A stretch of DNA of 29,014 nucleotides from DAOVIY01 sp964513365 (GCA_964513365.1 CAZEMH010000005.1:1-29014); one strand, 5' to 3'. Shown: positions 7,422 through 17,172, counted from the stretch's first letter. A program made the numbers and translations. Notes: generated by a model not told the origin, from the letters alone.

Positions 7422-9764
7422 GTGTTTTTATTAGATATTTTTTTTCCTCATCCCAGTGTCCGTTATCAAAAACAAAAAGCAAAGCTTATTGCTGAGATTA
7501 ACAAAAAGGAAAAAGAGGTTCATAAATTACCTCAAGAAGAATTTCCTAAAAGAATAAATGAATTTAAAAAAGAAGTTAATCAAGGGGTTTCTTTAGATAA
7601 AATTCTTCCAGAGGTTTTTTCTTTAATACGTGAGGCAAGCTTGCGCACTCTAAAGCAGAGGCATTTTAATGTTCAGTTATTAGGCGGCATTGGATTACAC
7701 GAAGGAAAGATAATTGAAATGAAAACAGGAGAAGGTAAAACTTTAGCTGCCACTTTACCTGTAGCATTGAATGCAATAGAAGGCAAAGGAGTACATGTTG
7801 TGACTGTTAATGATTATCTATCAAAAAGAGATGCTGTTTGGATGGGGCAGATTTACAATTATCTAGGATTGACTATTGGATGTTTGGGGCATGATGGGGC
7901 ATATATTTATGATCCTGAGTATAAATTAGATACAAAAAAAGAAAGAGAGGAATTAGATCAAAAAAGAGATAAATTAGGGGCATTTAAGGTATTTGAAGAA
8001 TTTTTACGTCCTGTGGACAGAAAAGAAGCTTATTTTGCAGATATTACTTATGGAACTAATACAGAATTTGGATTTGATTATTTACGCGATCATTTAGTTT
8101 CTTCTTTAAAAGAAAAAGTTCAAAGAGAACATAATTATGTCATAATTGATGAAGTAGACAGTGTTTTAATTGATGAAGCCAGAACACCGCTTATCATATC
8201 TATTCCAGACCAGCAAGCGGCAAAACTATACCAGGAATTTACTCAAATAGTCCCAAAGCTTAAAAAAGATTGGGATTTTCTAATAGATGAAAAAGACAAA
8301 TCAGTAAACTTGACCGAAGAAGGCCTTAATAAGATAGAAAAAATTTTTGGTTTTAATATTTTTGATGAGAAAGGATTATTATATGTTCATCATTTAGAAA
8401 CAGCATTAAAAGCTAATTATCTTTATCTAAAGGACCGTGATTATTTAGTAAAAGATGGAAAAGTAATTATTGTTGATGAATTTACTGGAAGGCTCTTGCC
8501 TGGGCGAAGGTATTCTGGAGGACTTCATCAGGCATTAGAAGCAAAAGAAAGAGTTCAAATACAAAAAGAAAGCAGAACAGTTGCAACCATTACTTTGCAA
8601 AATTATTTCCGCATGTATAAAAAATTATCAGGAATGACTGGGACTGCTATTACTTCGGCAGAAGAGTTTAAAAAAGTTTATAATGCAGAAGTTATAGTTA
8701 TTCCAACCAATAAGCCGATGATAAGAAAAGATTTGCCTGATAGAATTTATGGAACAGAAGAAGGTAAATTAAAAGCTATTGCAAGAGAAGTAAAACAAAG
8801 AAATGAAAAAGGGCAGCCAATATTAATAGGAACTCCTTCTGTTGAGAAAAATGAATTATTAAGTGCGTATTTAAAAAGAGAGGGTATTTCTCATAATGTT
8901 TTAAATGCTAAGAATAATGAAAAAGAAGGAGAAATAATTGCTCAAGCAGGTAAATTAAATGCTGTTACAGTGGCTACTAATATGGCTGGCAGAGGCGTTG
9001 ATATTGTTTTAGGCGGTAATCCTTTTAATGGAGAAGAAAGAAAAAAAGTTTTGAAATTAGGAGGTCTTTATGTCTTAGGGACTGAAAGACATGAAGCTAG
9101 GCGGATTGATGATCAGTTAAGGGGAAGATCTGGGAGGCAGGGAGATCCAGGTTTTTCTCAATTCTTTATTTCCCTAGAAGACGATTTAATGCGCGTGTTT
9201 GCTCCCAAATATTTATCTAATATGATGCAGAAATTAGGTTGGCCAGAAGATGAGCCGATTGAACATAAAATGGTTACCAAAGCAATAGAAATGTCCCAAT
9301 CAAAGATAGAAGGATTATATTTTGATATTAGAAAACATGTTTTAGAGTATGATGATGTTATTAATAAACAACGAACAGCATTTTATAAAATAAGGGATGA
9401 TATATTGCAAAAAGCAGAAGATAATCAATTAAAAGATTATATTACAAATCTTTTCTTGGAAATAAATGAAGAATTTCCAGAAAAAGATTTTCAAGAAAAG
9501 ATATCTGTTATAGAAGAAGAAAAATTGATGGAAATATTAAAAGCTGTTGCTTTGAGATTATTAGATACCTTATGGCTGGAACATATTGAGAAAATGGAAT
9601 TCTTGCGGGATTCTACATCTCTTCGGGCTTATGGAGGAAAAGATCCTTTAGTAGAATACAAAAAAGAAAGTTATCATTTTTATAGGGACCTTGAAAAGAG
9701 ATTTAAGGTTTTTTTGGTAAATAATGTTAAGAAAATACTTTCAGCAGAGATAAAAATAGGATAA
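7422..9764 (+). CDS. secA: Protein translocase ATPase SecA
   Basis: SecA (780 residues) drives preproteins through SecYEG by ATP hydrolysis. Visible motifs are MKTGEGKTL (Walker A), VNDYLSKRD, YGTNTEFGFDYLRDH, DEVDSVLIDEARTPLIIS (DEAD-like box), SGMTGTA, VATNMAGRGVDIVLGG and GRSGRQGDPG. Between the first ATPase motifs there is a charged insertion (about residues 165-200), which I believe is also seen in other Patescibacteria. The protein ends soon after the helical scaffold and lacks the C-terminal Cys-x-Cys zinc/SecB-binding tail. Translation starts with GTG at 7422, 20 bases after the hpf stop. No Shine-Dalgarno. The scpA ATG follows after one base. Confidence 0.96.
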   Translation: MFLLDIFFPHPSVRYQKQKAKLIAEINKKEKEVHKLPQEEFPKRINEFKKEVNQGVSLDKILPEVFSLIREASLRTLKQRHFNVQLLGGIGLHEGKIIEMKTGEGKTLAATLPVALNAIEGKGVHVVTVNDYLSKRDAVWMGQIYNYLGLTIGCLGHDGAYIYDPEYKLDTKKEREELDQKRDKLGAFKVFEEFLRPVDRKEAYFADITYGTNTEFGFDYLRDHLVSSLKEKVQREHNYVIIDEVDSVLIDEARTPLIISIPDQQAAKLYQEFTQIVPKLKKDWDFLIDEKDKSVNLTEEGLNKIEKIFGFNIFDEKGLLYVHHLETALKANYLYLKDRDYLVKDGKVIIVDEFTGRLLPGRRYSGGLHQALEAKERVQIQKESRTVATITLQNYFRMYKKLSGMTGTAITSAEEFKKVYNAEVIVIPTNKPMIRKDLPDRIYGTEEGKLKAIAREVKQRNEKGQPILIGTPSVEKNELLSAYLKREGISHNVLNAKNNEKEGEIIAQAGKLNAVTVATNMAGRGVDIVLGGNPFNGEERKKVLKLGGLYVLGTERHEARRIDDQLRGRSGRQGDPGFSQFFISLEDDLMRVFAPKYLSNMMQKLGWPEDEPIEHKMVTKAIEMSQSKIEGLYFDIRKHVLEYDDVINKQRTAFYKIRDDILQKAEDNQLKDYITNLFLEINEEFPEKDFQEKISVIEEEKLMEILKAVALRLLDTLWLEHIEKMEFLRDSTSLRAYGGKDPLVEYKKESYHFYRDLEKRFKVFLVNNVKKILSAEIKIG

Positions 9765-9765
9765 T

Positions 9766-10461
9766 ATGTATGAAATCACAACAGAAAAATTTTCTGGACC
9801 GTTAGATCTTCTTTTACAATTGGTAGAAAAGAAAAATTTGGAAATTACTGAGATTTCTTTAGCCCAGGTTACTCAGGATTATGTCACATATATTGGCGAT
9901 CAAGCATTAGTTCATCCTGAAGAATTAGCTGATTTTTTAGTTATTGCCTCTACTCTTTTTTTAATAAAATCAAAGTCACTTTTACCAACATTAGAATTAA
10001 AGACTGAAGAAGAGGAAGAAATATTAGATTTAGAAAATCGCCTTCAGCTATATAAAATATATAAAGAACAAGGGATAAAGATCTATGAAATATGGAATAA
10101 AGGTTTTTATCTTTTTACTCGTTTGCCTTGGAAAGATACAAAAATTAAATTTTCTCCGCCTAAGAATTTTTCACTTTCTTGTTTAACAAAATCTTTTAAA
10201 AAAGTTTTAGAATCTTTTGAAGAGGAGATTCCTCTTGAAGAGAAGAAAATAATTAAAGTCGTGACTCTTAAACAAAGAATTAAAGAATTAGTTCAAAAAT
10301 TGACTCAGGGAAAGGATTACAGACTTGAAGAATTAGTGCCTGATAAGAATAAGAGAATTGAATTAGTCCTTACATTTTTAGCGATCCTTTATTTAGTTAA
10401 AGAAGATGTAGTAAAAATAAAACAAGAAAAAAACTTTGGATCAATATGGATATCAAATTAA
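9766..10461 (+). CDS. scpA: Segregation and condensation protein A
   Basis: The N-terminus FSGPLDLLLQLVEKKNLEI (about residues 9-27) and the following helix EELADFLVIASTLFLIKSKSLLP (about 55-77) are signatures of ScpA, the kleisin subunit of the SMC-ScpAB condensin. The family bridges the SMC heads and helps chromosome segregation. The C-terminal region (about 170-225) fits the winged-helix domain that binds the SMC head. The 231-residue length is normal. It starts one base after secA and its end overlaps scpB by 16 bases. AGGA four bases before the ATG is part of the secA stop region and may be coincidental. Confidence 0.92.
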   Translation: MYEITTEKFSGPLDLLLQLVEKKNLEITEISLAQVTQDYVTYIGDQALVHPEELADFLVIASTLFLIKSKSLLPTLELKTEEEEEILDLENRLQLYKIYKEQGIKIYEIWNKGFYLFTRLPWKDTKIKFSPPKNFSLSCLTKSFKKVLESFEEEIPLEEKKIIKVVTLKQRIKELVQKLTQGKDYRLEELVPDKNKRIELVLTFLAILYLVKEDVVKIKQEKNFGSIWISN

Positions 10462-10961
10462 CAATAGAAAGCTTGCTTTTTGCTGCTGGAGAACCTCTTT
10501 CTGTAAAAAGGTTAGGTCAAATTATTAATGAAAAAGAAGAAAAAATAAGAAAGATTCTTCAGGAGTTGAAAGAAGAATTTGAAAATCAGAACAGAGGAAT
10601 AAGGTTGATTAATAACAATGAAGAATGGTTGATGGTTACAGCTCCAGAATCGACTTCTTTTATTCAGAAATTAAAAAAAGAAGTTATTGAAGGAGATCTA
10701 AGCCCGGCTAGCCAGGAGACTTTGGCGATTATAGCGTATAGAGGACCAATAACGCGCACAGGAATAAATGAAATTAGAGGAGTGGATTCCAGTTACATAC
10801 TCCATCAACTTCTTTTAAGGGGATTGATTGAACGTTCTGCGCATACTGAAAAATACAAAGCATATCTTTACAATATTTCATTTAAGTTTCTTCAGCATTT
10901 AGGAATTAATAGTCCAAAAGAATTACCGCAATATGATGAATTCAGTAAAAAAAATAAATAG
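10446..10961 (+). CDS. scpB: Segregation and condensation protein B
   Basis: A 171-residue ScpB, the partner that dimerises and binds ScpA. The N-terminal winged helix begins ESLLFAAGEPLSVKRLGQII (about residues 8-27). The second winged helix contains the family hallmark LSPASQETLAIIAYRGPITR (about 85-104), then NEIRGVDSSYILHQLLLRGLI. It overlaps scpA by 16 bases and the carboxypeptidase gene by 29 bases, pointing to coupled translation. Confidence 0.93.
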   Translation: MDIKLTIESLLFAAGEPLSVKRLGQIINEKEEKIRKILQELKEEFENQNRGIRLINNNEEWLMVTAPESTSFIQKLKKEVIEGDLSPASQETLAIIAYRGPITRTGINEIRGVDSSYILHQLLLRGLIERSAHTEKYKAYLYNISFKFLQHLGINSPKELPQYDEFSKKNK

Positions 10962-11829
10962 ATATTCTTTTTGGGTAGCTTTTGCTTTTTGTGTGGCTTT
11001 GATATTTTATGGCTACTTTATTAGTCAGCAAAAAGAGAAAAATACTGATATTAAAATTAACAACCCCCCTATTGATATAAGCGCTGTTTCTTATCTCGTA
11101 GGAGAAATTAATTCAGGTAAATTATTAGCTAAAAAAAATGGTGATCTTCATCTTTTTCCTGCTTCTCTGAGTAAATTAATGACAGCAGTAATTGTTTTAG
11201 AAAATTTTTCTTTGGATGAAGAAATTACCATTAGCCCATATGCAGTTAGTATTGAAGGGGAGGAAGGAGGGTTAGTCGTTAATGAAAAGATTAAAGCAAT
11301 TGATTTATTAAAAATTCTTTTGATTTCTTCCTCTAATGATGCAGCTGTTGCTTTTGAAGAGGCATTAGAAAAAAAAGATGGAAGTTTTGTCGGTTTAATG
11401 AATCAAAAAGCGCGTGAATTTAAATTATTCAACAGCGCATTTTTTGATGCGAGCGGGCTGGATAGAAAAGGGAATTTTACGAGTATTGAAGATTTATTCA
11501 AATTAAGCCAGAAAATATATAAAAATTATTCATATATAGGAGAGATAACAAGAAAGAAAGAAGATATTGTTTATTCAATAGATAAAGAAATAGTTCATAA
11601 TTTGAAAAATACAAATATTCTAGCTGGTGAGATTTCTAATTTATGGGGAGGGAAAACAGGTTCTACTCCTGAAGCAAAAGATTGCCTTTTAACAATTTAT
11701 GAATTTCCTTTTCCCGATAAAGATGATAAAATAGTTGTAACGATTATAGTTTTGAATTCTTCTGATCGTTTTGGAGATACAATAAAACTCTATAATTGGG
11801 TTAAAGAGCAATTAACAATGAACAAATAA
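10933..11829 (+). CDS. D-alanyl-D-alanine carboxypeptidase (serine-type, PBP5/DacA family)
   Basis: A 298-residue protein with an N-terminal membrane anchor (about residues 12-31) and the three active-site motifs of penicillin-recognising enzymes: SLSK (SxxK, about residues 77-80), SSN (SxN, about 133-135) and KTG (about 241-243). The family removes the terminal D-Ala of peptidoglycan stem peptides outside the membrane and so limits cross-linking. The C-terminal beta domain and amphipathic anchor of E. coli PBP5 are missing, so anchoring would be N-terminal. ATG codons at 10933 and 10936 are both possible starts, inside the end of scpB. mraY follows 7 bases later. Confidence 0.9.
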   Translation: MMNSVKKINRYSFWVAFAFCVALIFYGYFISQQKEKNTDIKINNPPIDISAVSYLVGEINSGKLLAKKNGDLHLFPASLSKLMTAVIVLENFSLDEEITISPYAVSIEGEEGGLVVNEKIKAIDLLKILLISSSNDAAVAFEEALEKKDGSFVGLMNQKAREFKLFNSAFFDASGLDRKGNFTSIEDLFKLSQKIYKNYSYIGEITRKKEDIVYSIDKEIVHNLKNTNILAGEISNLWGGKTGSTPEAKDCLLTIYEFPFPDKDDKIVVTIIVLNSSDRFGDTIKLYNWVKEQLTMNK

Positions 11830-11836
11830 TAATTTT

Positions 11837-12895
11837 ATGATTTTTGCTTCTCCAGCTTTTCAAATTATCCGCATTTTATTTTTAGGCGTATTTTCCTCTA
11901 TTTTGGCTATCTTTTTAACTCCTATTCTTACTCATTTTCTTTATAAATACAGCTTAAGAAAACAAATCCGTGAAGATAAAAATGCTCCGGTATTTATGTC
12001 TTTGCATAAGAAAAAAGAAGGCACTCCTACTATGGGAGGTATTCTTATGTGGGGATGTACGATAGTTGTTACATTTTTGTTTTTTTGTTGCTCTAAGATA
12101 ACCAATGGGTTTTTTGGAGCTTTAAATTTTCTTTCTCGTTCTGAGACGTGGTTGCCATTAGGAGCAATGGCTGGAGCTGCTGTTATTGGCTTGATAGATG
12201 ATTTGTTGGGAGTTTTTCATATTGGAGTAAAAGGAGGAGGATTAAAAGTAAAACAAAAGATTGTTATTTATACATTAATTGCATTAATTGGAGCATGGTG
12301 GTTTTGGGCTAAATTAGGAAGAGATACAATATATATTCCTTTTTATGGCGAGATAGGATTAGGAATTTGGTATATTCTTTTTTTTGTTTTTGTTTTAGTT
12401 GCTACTACATTTTCTATGAATGAAGCAGATGGATTAGATGGTTTGGCAGGAGGATTATCTTTAATTGGATTTGTTTGCTTATTAATTGTAGCCTTTTCTC
12501 AAGGCATGTATAACTTAGCTGCTTTCCTCAGTGTACTTATTGGAACTATTGTAGCTTTTCTTTGGTTTAATGTTTATCCAGCTCGTTTTTTTATGGGAGA
12601 TACTGGAGCTATGGCTTTGGGGATTACAATGGGAGTTGTGGCAATGATAACTGATACAGCTTTATTTCTTCCATTTTTTGCTTTTATTTTAGTTATAGAA
12701 TCGTTATCTGTAATAGTCCAAAAGATTTACAAAAAGATAATGCACAAGAAACTTTTCCTTTCTTCTCCTCTTCATCATCATTTTGAAGCTAAAGGCTGGC
12801 CGGAAACAAAAGTCACAATGCGGTTCTGGCTTATCTCAGGCGTGGTTGCTGCTTTTGGTTTGGCACTATACTTTCTTGATGTTTTTTTGGTATAA
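11837..12895 (+). CDS. mraY: Phospho-N-acetylmuramoyl-pentapeptide transferase
   Basis: MraY (352 residues) transfers phospho-MurNAc-pentapeptide to undecaprenyl phosphate, forming lipid I. The protein has about ten membrane helices and all main signatures: TPTMGGILM (about residues 55-63), GLIDDLLGV with the catalytic Asp pair, NEADGLDGLAGG, FMGDTGAMALG and the late SPLHHHFEAKG with its His triad. The length is typical. The 3' end contains the -35 and -10 of the pilT promoter. No Shine-Dalgarno precedes the ATG. Confidence 0.96.
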   Translation: MIFASPAFQIIRILFLGVFSSILAIFLTPILTHFLYKYSLRKQIREDKNAPVFMSLHKKKEGTPTMGGILMWGCTIVVTFLFFCCSKITNGFFGALNFLSRSETWLPLGAMAGAAVIGLIDDLLGVFHIGVKGGGLKVKQKIVIYTLIALIGAWWFWAKLGRDTIYIPFYGEIGLGIWYILFFVFVLVATTFSMNEADGLDGLAGGLSLIGFVCLLIVAFSQGMYNLAAFLSVLIGTIVAFLWFNVYPARFFMGDTGAMALGITMGVVAMITDTALFLPFFAFILVIESLSVIVQKIYKKIMHKKLFLSSPLHHHFEAKGWPETKVTMRFWLISGVVAAFGLALYFLDVFLV

Positions 12896-12904
12896 TTGTA
12901 TAAT
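12876..12904 (+). promoter_or_regulatory. Promoter of the pilT type IV pilus operon
   Basis: TTGATG (12876-12881), a 17-base spacer and a perfect TATAAT (12899-12904), mostly within the 3' end of mraY. Predicted initiation near 12911 gives a leader of about 20 bases before pilT. Confidence 0.65.
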
Positions 12905-12930
12905 ATATATGTAATTAATTTTTAAAAAGT

Positions 12931-14001
12931 ATGCCCATTGATTATCAAAATAAATTAGCAGAGTTAATGATTTTAGCTGCTCAGCAAGGAGCATCTGATT
13001 TGCATTTAAGTGTTGGAAAACATCCAACAGTAAGAATTGATGGAAACTTAGTGCCAATTTCAAATGAACAGATTTTGACTCCGGAAATGACTGCTGGTTT
13101 AATAGGGGCTTTATTAACAACAGATCAACAAGAAAAATTAATTACTGAAAGAGAAATAGATTTTGCCTTTTCTTATGAGGACAAAATTCGCTTTAGAATT
13201 AATGTTTATTTCCAAAGAGGATATCTTTCTGCTGCTTTAAGGTTAATTCCTGTTCAAATTAGAACAATTGAAGAATTAAACCTGCCTTCTATTCTTCATG
13301 AATTTACCAAATCCCAACAAGGGTTTTTCTTGACAGTAGGGCCTGCTGGACATGGAAAAACAACTACATTGGCTGCTTTAATTGATGAAATCAATCATGG
13401 CAGGATGGAGCATATTATTACTATTGAAGATCCAATTGAGTATACCTTTATTCAAGACAGAGCATTAATTGATCAAAGAGAGGTTGGAACTGATACAGTA
13501 AGTTTTCATCGTGGATTGCGTTCAATACTTCGTCAGGACCCTGATGTTATTATGATTGGAGAAATGAGGGATCCTGAATCTATATCAATTGCTTTAACAG
13601 CAGCAGAAACCGGGCACTTAGTTTTTTCTACCCTTCATACTAATTCAGTTAGCCAAACAATTGATAGAATCGTTGATAGTTTTCCTGGGGCGCAACAAGG
13701 GCAAATTCGTTCGCAGTTAGCCACTACATTAATTGGAATTGTTTCAGAAAGGCTTATTCCAAGAATTGCTGGTGGCAGAATTCCAGCATGTGAAATTATG
13801 TTTGTTAATTCTGCTATAAAAAATCTTATTCGCGAAAAGAAAACATATCAAATTGATTTGGTCATTGATACAAGTGTCCAAGATGGAATGATGTCTTTAA
13901 ATCGTTCATTAGTTGAATTAGTTCGCAAACGAGAAATTTCTTTGGAATCAGCAGAAACTTATTCATTAAATCCTTCAGAATTAAGACAATTATTGGGATA
14001 A
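12931..14001 (+). CDS. pilT: Type IV pilus retraction ATPase PilT
   Basis: The 356-residue length and order match PilT, the hexameric ATPase that depolymerises pili at the inner-membrane base. Visible: GASDLHLSVGKHPTVRIDG (PAS-like N-terminal domain, residues 20-38), Walker A GPAGHGKTTT (137-146), the Asp box ITIEDPIEY, the Walker B-type DPDVIMIGEMRD, and the His box STLHTNS. The Walker A has Ala and His where Thr and Ser are usual, but the catalytic Lys-Thr is intact. pilC follows one base later. Confidence 0.94.
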   Translation: MPIDYQNKLAELMILAAQQGASDLHLSVGKHPTVRIDGNLVPISNEQILTPEMTAGLIGALLTTDQQEKLITEREIDFAFSYEDKIRFRINVYFQRGYLSAALRLIPVQIRTIEELNLPSILHEFTKSQQGFFLTVGPAGHGKTTTLAALIDEINHGRMEHIITIEDPIEYTFIQDRALIDQREVGTDTVSFHRGLRSILRQDPDVIMIGEMRDPESISIALTAAETGHLVFSTLHTNSVSQTIDRIVDSFPGAQQGQIRSQLATTLIGIVSERLIPRIAGGRIPACEIMFVNSAIKNLIREKKTYQIDLVIDTSVQDGMMSLNRSLVELVRKREISLESAETYSLNPSELRQLLG

Positions 14002-14002
14002 T

Positions 14003-15211
14003 ATGAAATTTATTTATCGCGCTAAAGATAAACAAGGAAATATTCGCGCAGGCAAAGTTGAAGCCCGTTCTATGGATACTGCTGTCAGTATTCTTCAGGG
14101 CTATGATTTGATTGTTTTAGAAATTTCACCTGAAAGAAAAATAACATTTTTTGATGAAATTTTTGGCAGAAAGGCGCGTATTTCAAGAAAAGAACTGGCT
14201 ATTTTTATGCGCCAGTTTGCCACTTTATTAGAATCACAAGTTCCTTTAGGAGAAGCCCTAAGAACTCTTTATCTCCAAGCAGCTACTCCTGCTATTAAAG
14301 ATTTGGTTTTTGAATTAGTGTCAGATTTAGACTCTGGTTTGCCTCTTTCAAAATCAATAGCAAGGAGAGCTGATATATTTGGAGAATTCTATACTGAAAT
14401 GATTAAGTCTGGAGAAATATCCGGCCGATTGGAAGAAGTTTTGTCTTATTTAGCTGATTATGCCGAACATGAGAATGATTTAATAAATAAAGCAAAATCA
14501 GCTGCAACTTATCCAGCATTTTTATTTGGCACTTTTATTTTAATATCAGTTGTAATTACTGTTGCTTTAGCTCCTCAAATGGTTTCTATTTTTGAAGAGT
14601 TTGGAACAACACCTCCAATAGGAACAAAAATTTTAATTTTCATTGGTGGATTTTTTAGAAATTGGGGAATTTTAGCTGCGGTTTTTCTTTTAGGAATGAT
14701 TTGGCTTTTTATTAATTATTTTCGTTCTGCTGAAGGAAGAAAAATTGGAGGTATATATGTTTTTAAGATTCCTATACTAGGTGAAGTTTATAAAAAAATA
14801 TATATTTCCCGTTTTTGTGAAACAGCTGGTACTTTAATTCATGGAGGTATTCCTGTGGTTACAGCCTTTGAAGTTGCTGGAGAAGCTACTGGCAATTATA
14901 TTTATCAGAAAATTGGCTACAAAGTAGCTGATGGCGTAAAAAAAGGTGAAAGCATAAGTAGTATTTTAAAAAAAGATTATGAATATTTACCGCCTTTAGT
15001 TAGCCAAATGGTGGCTGTAGGAGAAGGTACTGGTCGTTTGGACTCAATCTTAAAAAAAGTTTCTGGATATTTCCAAAAGGAGGTAGACAGAGCTTTTGGC
15101 ACAATGATTGATTTATTACAACCAATTTTGGTAGTAATAATCGGTATCTTGGTGGCATTTTTGGTGTCGGCAGTTTTGCTTCCAATATACCAGTTAGCGC
15201 AAAGCGTATAA
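14003..15211 (+). CDS. pilC: Type IV pilus inner-membrane platform protein PilC (GspF family)
   Basis: A 402-residue polytopic protein with two GspF domains. The first (about residues 65-190) has FMRQFATLLESQVPLGEAL and, after SGEISGRLEEVL, the membrane segment TYPAFLFGTFILIS. The second (about 265-395) has FCETAGTLIHGGIPVVTA, VAVGEGTGRLDSIL and a C-terminal helix. PilC sits in the membrane above PilB and PilT and couples their ATP hydrolysis to pilin insertion or removal. The codon-internal sequence at 15076-15085 contains AAAGGAGG, a perfect Shine-Dalgarno-like string inside the gene. Confidence 0.94.
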   Translation: MKFIYRAKDKQGNIRAGKVEARSMDTAVSILQGYDLIVLEISPERKITFFDEIFGRKARISRKELAIFMRQFATLLESQVPLGEALRTLYLQAATPAIKDLVFELVSDLDSGLPLSKSIARRADIFGEFYTEMIKSGEISGRLEEVLSYLADYAEHENDLINKAKSAATYPAFLFGTFILISVVITVALAPQMVSIFEEFGTTPPIGTKILIFIGGFFRNWGILAAVFLLGMIWLFINYFRSAEGRKIGGIYVFKIPILGEVYKKIYISRFCETAGTLIHGGIPVVTAFEVAGEATGNYIYQKIGYKVADGVKKGESISSILKKDYEYLPPLVSQMVAVGEGTGRLDSILKKVSGYFQKEVDRAFGTMIDLLQPILVVIIGILVAFLVSAVLLPIYQLAQSV

Positions 15212-15238
15212 GCAATTAATTAATAATAAATTAAAAAA

Positions 15239-15682
15239 ATGAAAAAAATTAATAAAGGTTTTACTCTTATCGAAATGTTAATAGTAATAACCATCATTGC
15301 TCTTTTAGCTTCTTTGATTTTAGTGGGTATGGGGGGAGCAAGAGCAAAAACCAGAGATTCAAGAAGGATAGCAGACTTGCATAATGTTATGAATGCTTTA
15401 GAGCTCTATTATGCTAGATATTCTTATTATCCAGACGCTAGTGATTGGGCTACTTTAACTAATGCATTAACTACTGGAGGAGTTGGTGTTTCTAGAATTC
15501 CTCAAGATCCTCTTAACACAAGCCCAACTGCAAAAAGTTATTATTACGGTGTATCAACTGACGGACAGGATTATGCATTAGGTGCAGATTTAGAAACAGA
15601 AGATCCAGCCCTGAATAGTGATGTTGATGGAATTGTTTATGGTATTTCATGTGATGATCCAGCTTATTGTATTCGCCCATAA
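15239..15682 (+). CDS. Type IV pilin, likely major pilin
   Basis: A 147-residue prepilin with a short basic leader (MKKINKG) and the class III signal GFTLIEMLIVITIIALLASL. Processing by PilD would follow the Gly at position 7, leaving N-terminal Phe with Glu5. The charged region AKTRDSRRIADLHNVMNALELYYARY is typical of pilins in this group. Two Cys near the C-terminus (CDDPAYC) could form the D-region disulfide. It follows pilC by 27 bases and precedes pilD, which supports the major-pilin role. The ATG is preceded only by an A-rich run. Confidence 0.9.
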   Translation: MKKINKGFTLIEMLIVITIIALLASLILVGMGGARAKTRDSRRIADLHNVMNALELYYARYSYYPDASDWATLTNALTTGGVGVSRIPQDPLNTSPTAKSYYYGVSTDGQDYALGADLETEDPALNSDVDGIVYGISCDDPAYCIRP

Positions 15683-15698
15683 TTGAAGAATATTAATA

Positions 15699-16592
15699 AT
15701 GTTTTCATCCACTATTCTGGTCTTTATTTTTGGAACCATAATCGGTAGCTTTCTCAATGTTGTTATTGATAGAGCTGATACAAAAGAATCCCCTCTAAAG
15801 GGGCATTCTTTTTGCCCTCATTGTCATAAAAGATTAATTTGGTGGGAATTAATTCCTGTTATAAGTTTTTTTCTATTAAAAGGTAAATGTTCTTCTTGCA
15901 AACACAAGCTTTCCTGGCAATATCCTTTGGTAGAAACAATAACAGGTTTGTCTTTTGTTTTTCTTTTTTTACGTTTTTTTCGTTTTCCATTTATCAGCTT
16001 TTCTTTACTACAAAATATTACGCTTGAGAGTTTTTTTATTTTTCTTATTTTTTTTATTTGGTTGTACTGGGTTGCTGTTTTAATTGTTATTTCTGTTTAT
16101 GATTTTAAAAAATATTTGATTTTGAATGAAGTATTAATTCCCGCAATAATTTTTAGCTTTTTTTGGAGAATAATTTTGGGATTTTTAATTCAAAAAGATT
16201 TTTTTTATTTTATTCCATACCTTACTCACTTTCTTGGTGAAAAAAGTTTTATTTTCGGTTACTACTCATATTTTATTTCTATATTCCTTGGAACCATTTT
16301 TATATGCGGAATTATTTCTTTTCTGGCATGGATAACAAAAGAAAAAGCTATGGGATGGGGTGATGCTATTTTAGCTTTGTTTTTAGGCATTATTTTAGGA
16401 TGGCCAGAAGTATTGGTAGCATTAATCATTGCTTTCTTGTCAGGAGGAAGCGTTGCTTTGGTTCTTTTGTTTTTTAAAAAGAAAACTATGAAGAGCTATC
16501 TTCCATTTGCGCCATTTTTATCTTTTGGGGCCCTGACAGTTATGTTTTTTGGTGATATAATAATAGAGAAGTATTTATTCTTATTATTTTAA
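15699..16592 (+). CDS. pilD: Prepilin peptidase / N-methyltransferase PilD
   Basis: PilD (297 residues) is a membrane aspartyl protease that cleaves prepilin leaders and methylates the new N-terminal Phe. The N-terminal part has GSFLNVVIDR (about residues 16-25) and two CxxC pairs, FCPHCHKRL and GKCSSCKHKLSWQYPLVE (about 38-75), which bind zinc in the methyltransferase half. The protease Asp residues are in VYDFKKYLI and GWGDAILALFLG (GxGD motif). About seven membrane helices are visible. It lies between the pilin and the minor-pilin genes. Confidence 0.93.
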   Translation: MFSSTILVFIFGTIIGSFLNVVIDRADTKESPLKGHSFCPHCHKRLIWWELIPVISFFLLKGKCSSCKHKLSWQYPLVETITGLSFVFLFLRFFRFPFISFSLLQNITLESFFIFLIFFIWLYWVAVLIVISVYDFKKYLILNEVLIPAIIFSFFWRIILGFLIQKDFFYFIPYLTHFLGEKSFIFGYYSYFISIFLGTIFICGIISFLAWITKEKAMGWGDAILALFLGIILGWPEVLVALIIAFLSGGSVALVLLFFKKKTMKSYLPFAPFLSFGALTVMFFGDIIIEKYLFLLF

Positions 16593-16598
16593 AAAATT

Positions 16599-17168
16599 GT
16601 GAAATTAAAAATTAAAAATTTAAAATTTTCTTCAGGATTTACTCTTATTGAAATGTTGGTGACCTTGGGTATCATTACTGCTTTAAGCGCTATGGTTTTA
16701 GGTTATTCAAGAAAAAGTGAAACAGTTTCTTATCTTCTTCGTGAAGGCAATCGCATGCTATTTGAATTAAGAAGAGCTCAAAATCAAGCAATGTTAATGT
16801 TGCAACAAGATTTTGGAAGTGAAAAAGTTTGCGGTTGGGGAATTTATATAGACCAAGATAATCTTCCACAAGAACAATTCTTTTTATTTGCAGATTTATG
16901 TTTAACAGGAGAATCAAAAGGTAATGAGAAATACGATGATGGAGAAGAAGTAGAAACAATTTCTCTTTTAAATGGAGTAGAGATTTTTAAAAGCAATATT
17001 TTTTCTATTACATTTCTTCCTCCAGAACCAAGAATAAAATTTTATCCTGATTTAGGTGATGGGACTAATGCAAATATTAAGATTCGATTAAAAAATCAAC
17101 CTGAAACATATTATGAAATACACGTTTCTGAAGAAGGGCAAATTTATAAAGAACTAAAATCAAGTTAA
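16599..17168 (+). CDS. Minor pilin / pseudopilin (GspH-like)
   Basis: A 189-residue prepilin starting with GTG. The leader VKLKIKNLKFSSG is followed by FTLIEMLVTLGIITALSAMV, the class III signal and N-terminal helix. Arg/Gln-rich helix segments (EGNRMLFELRRAQNQAMLML) and a beta-rich globular domain follow, as in GspH/FimT-type tip pseudopilins. The DNA encoding the leader is an A-rich low-complexity repeat. It begins 6 bases after pilD. Its likely place is in the priming complex at the pilus tip. Confidence 0.82.
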   Translation: MKLKIKNLKFSSGFTLIEMLVTLGIITALSAMVLGYSRKSETVSYLLREGNRMLFELRRAQNQAMLMLQQDFGSEKVCGWGIYIDQDNLPQEQFFLFADLCLTGESKGNEKYDDGEEVETISLLNGVEIFKSNIFSITFLPPEPRIKFYPDLGDGTNANIKIRLKNQPETYYEIHVSEEGQIYKELKSS

Positions 17169-17172
17169 TTAA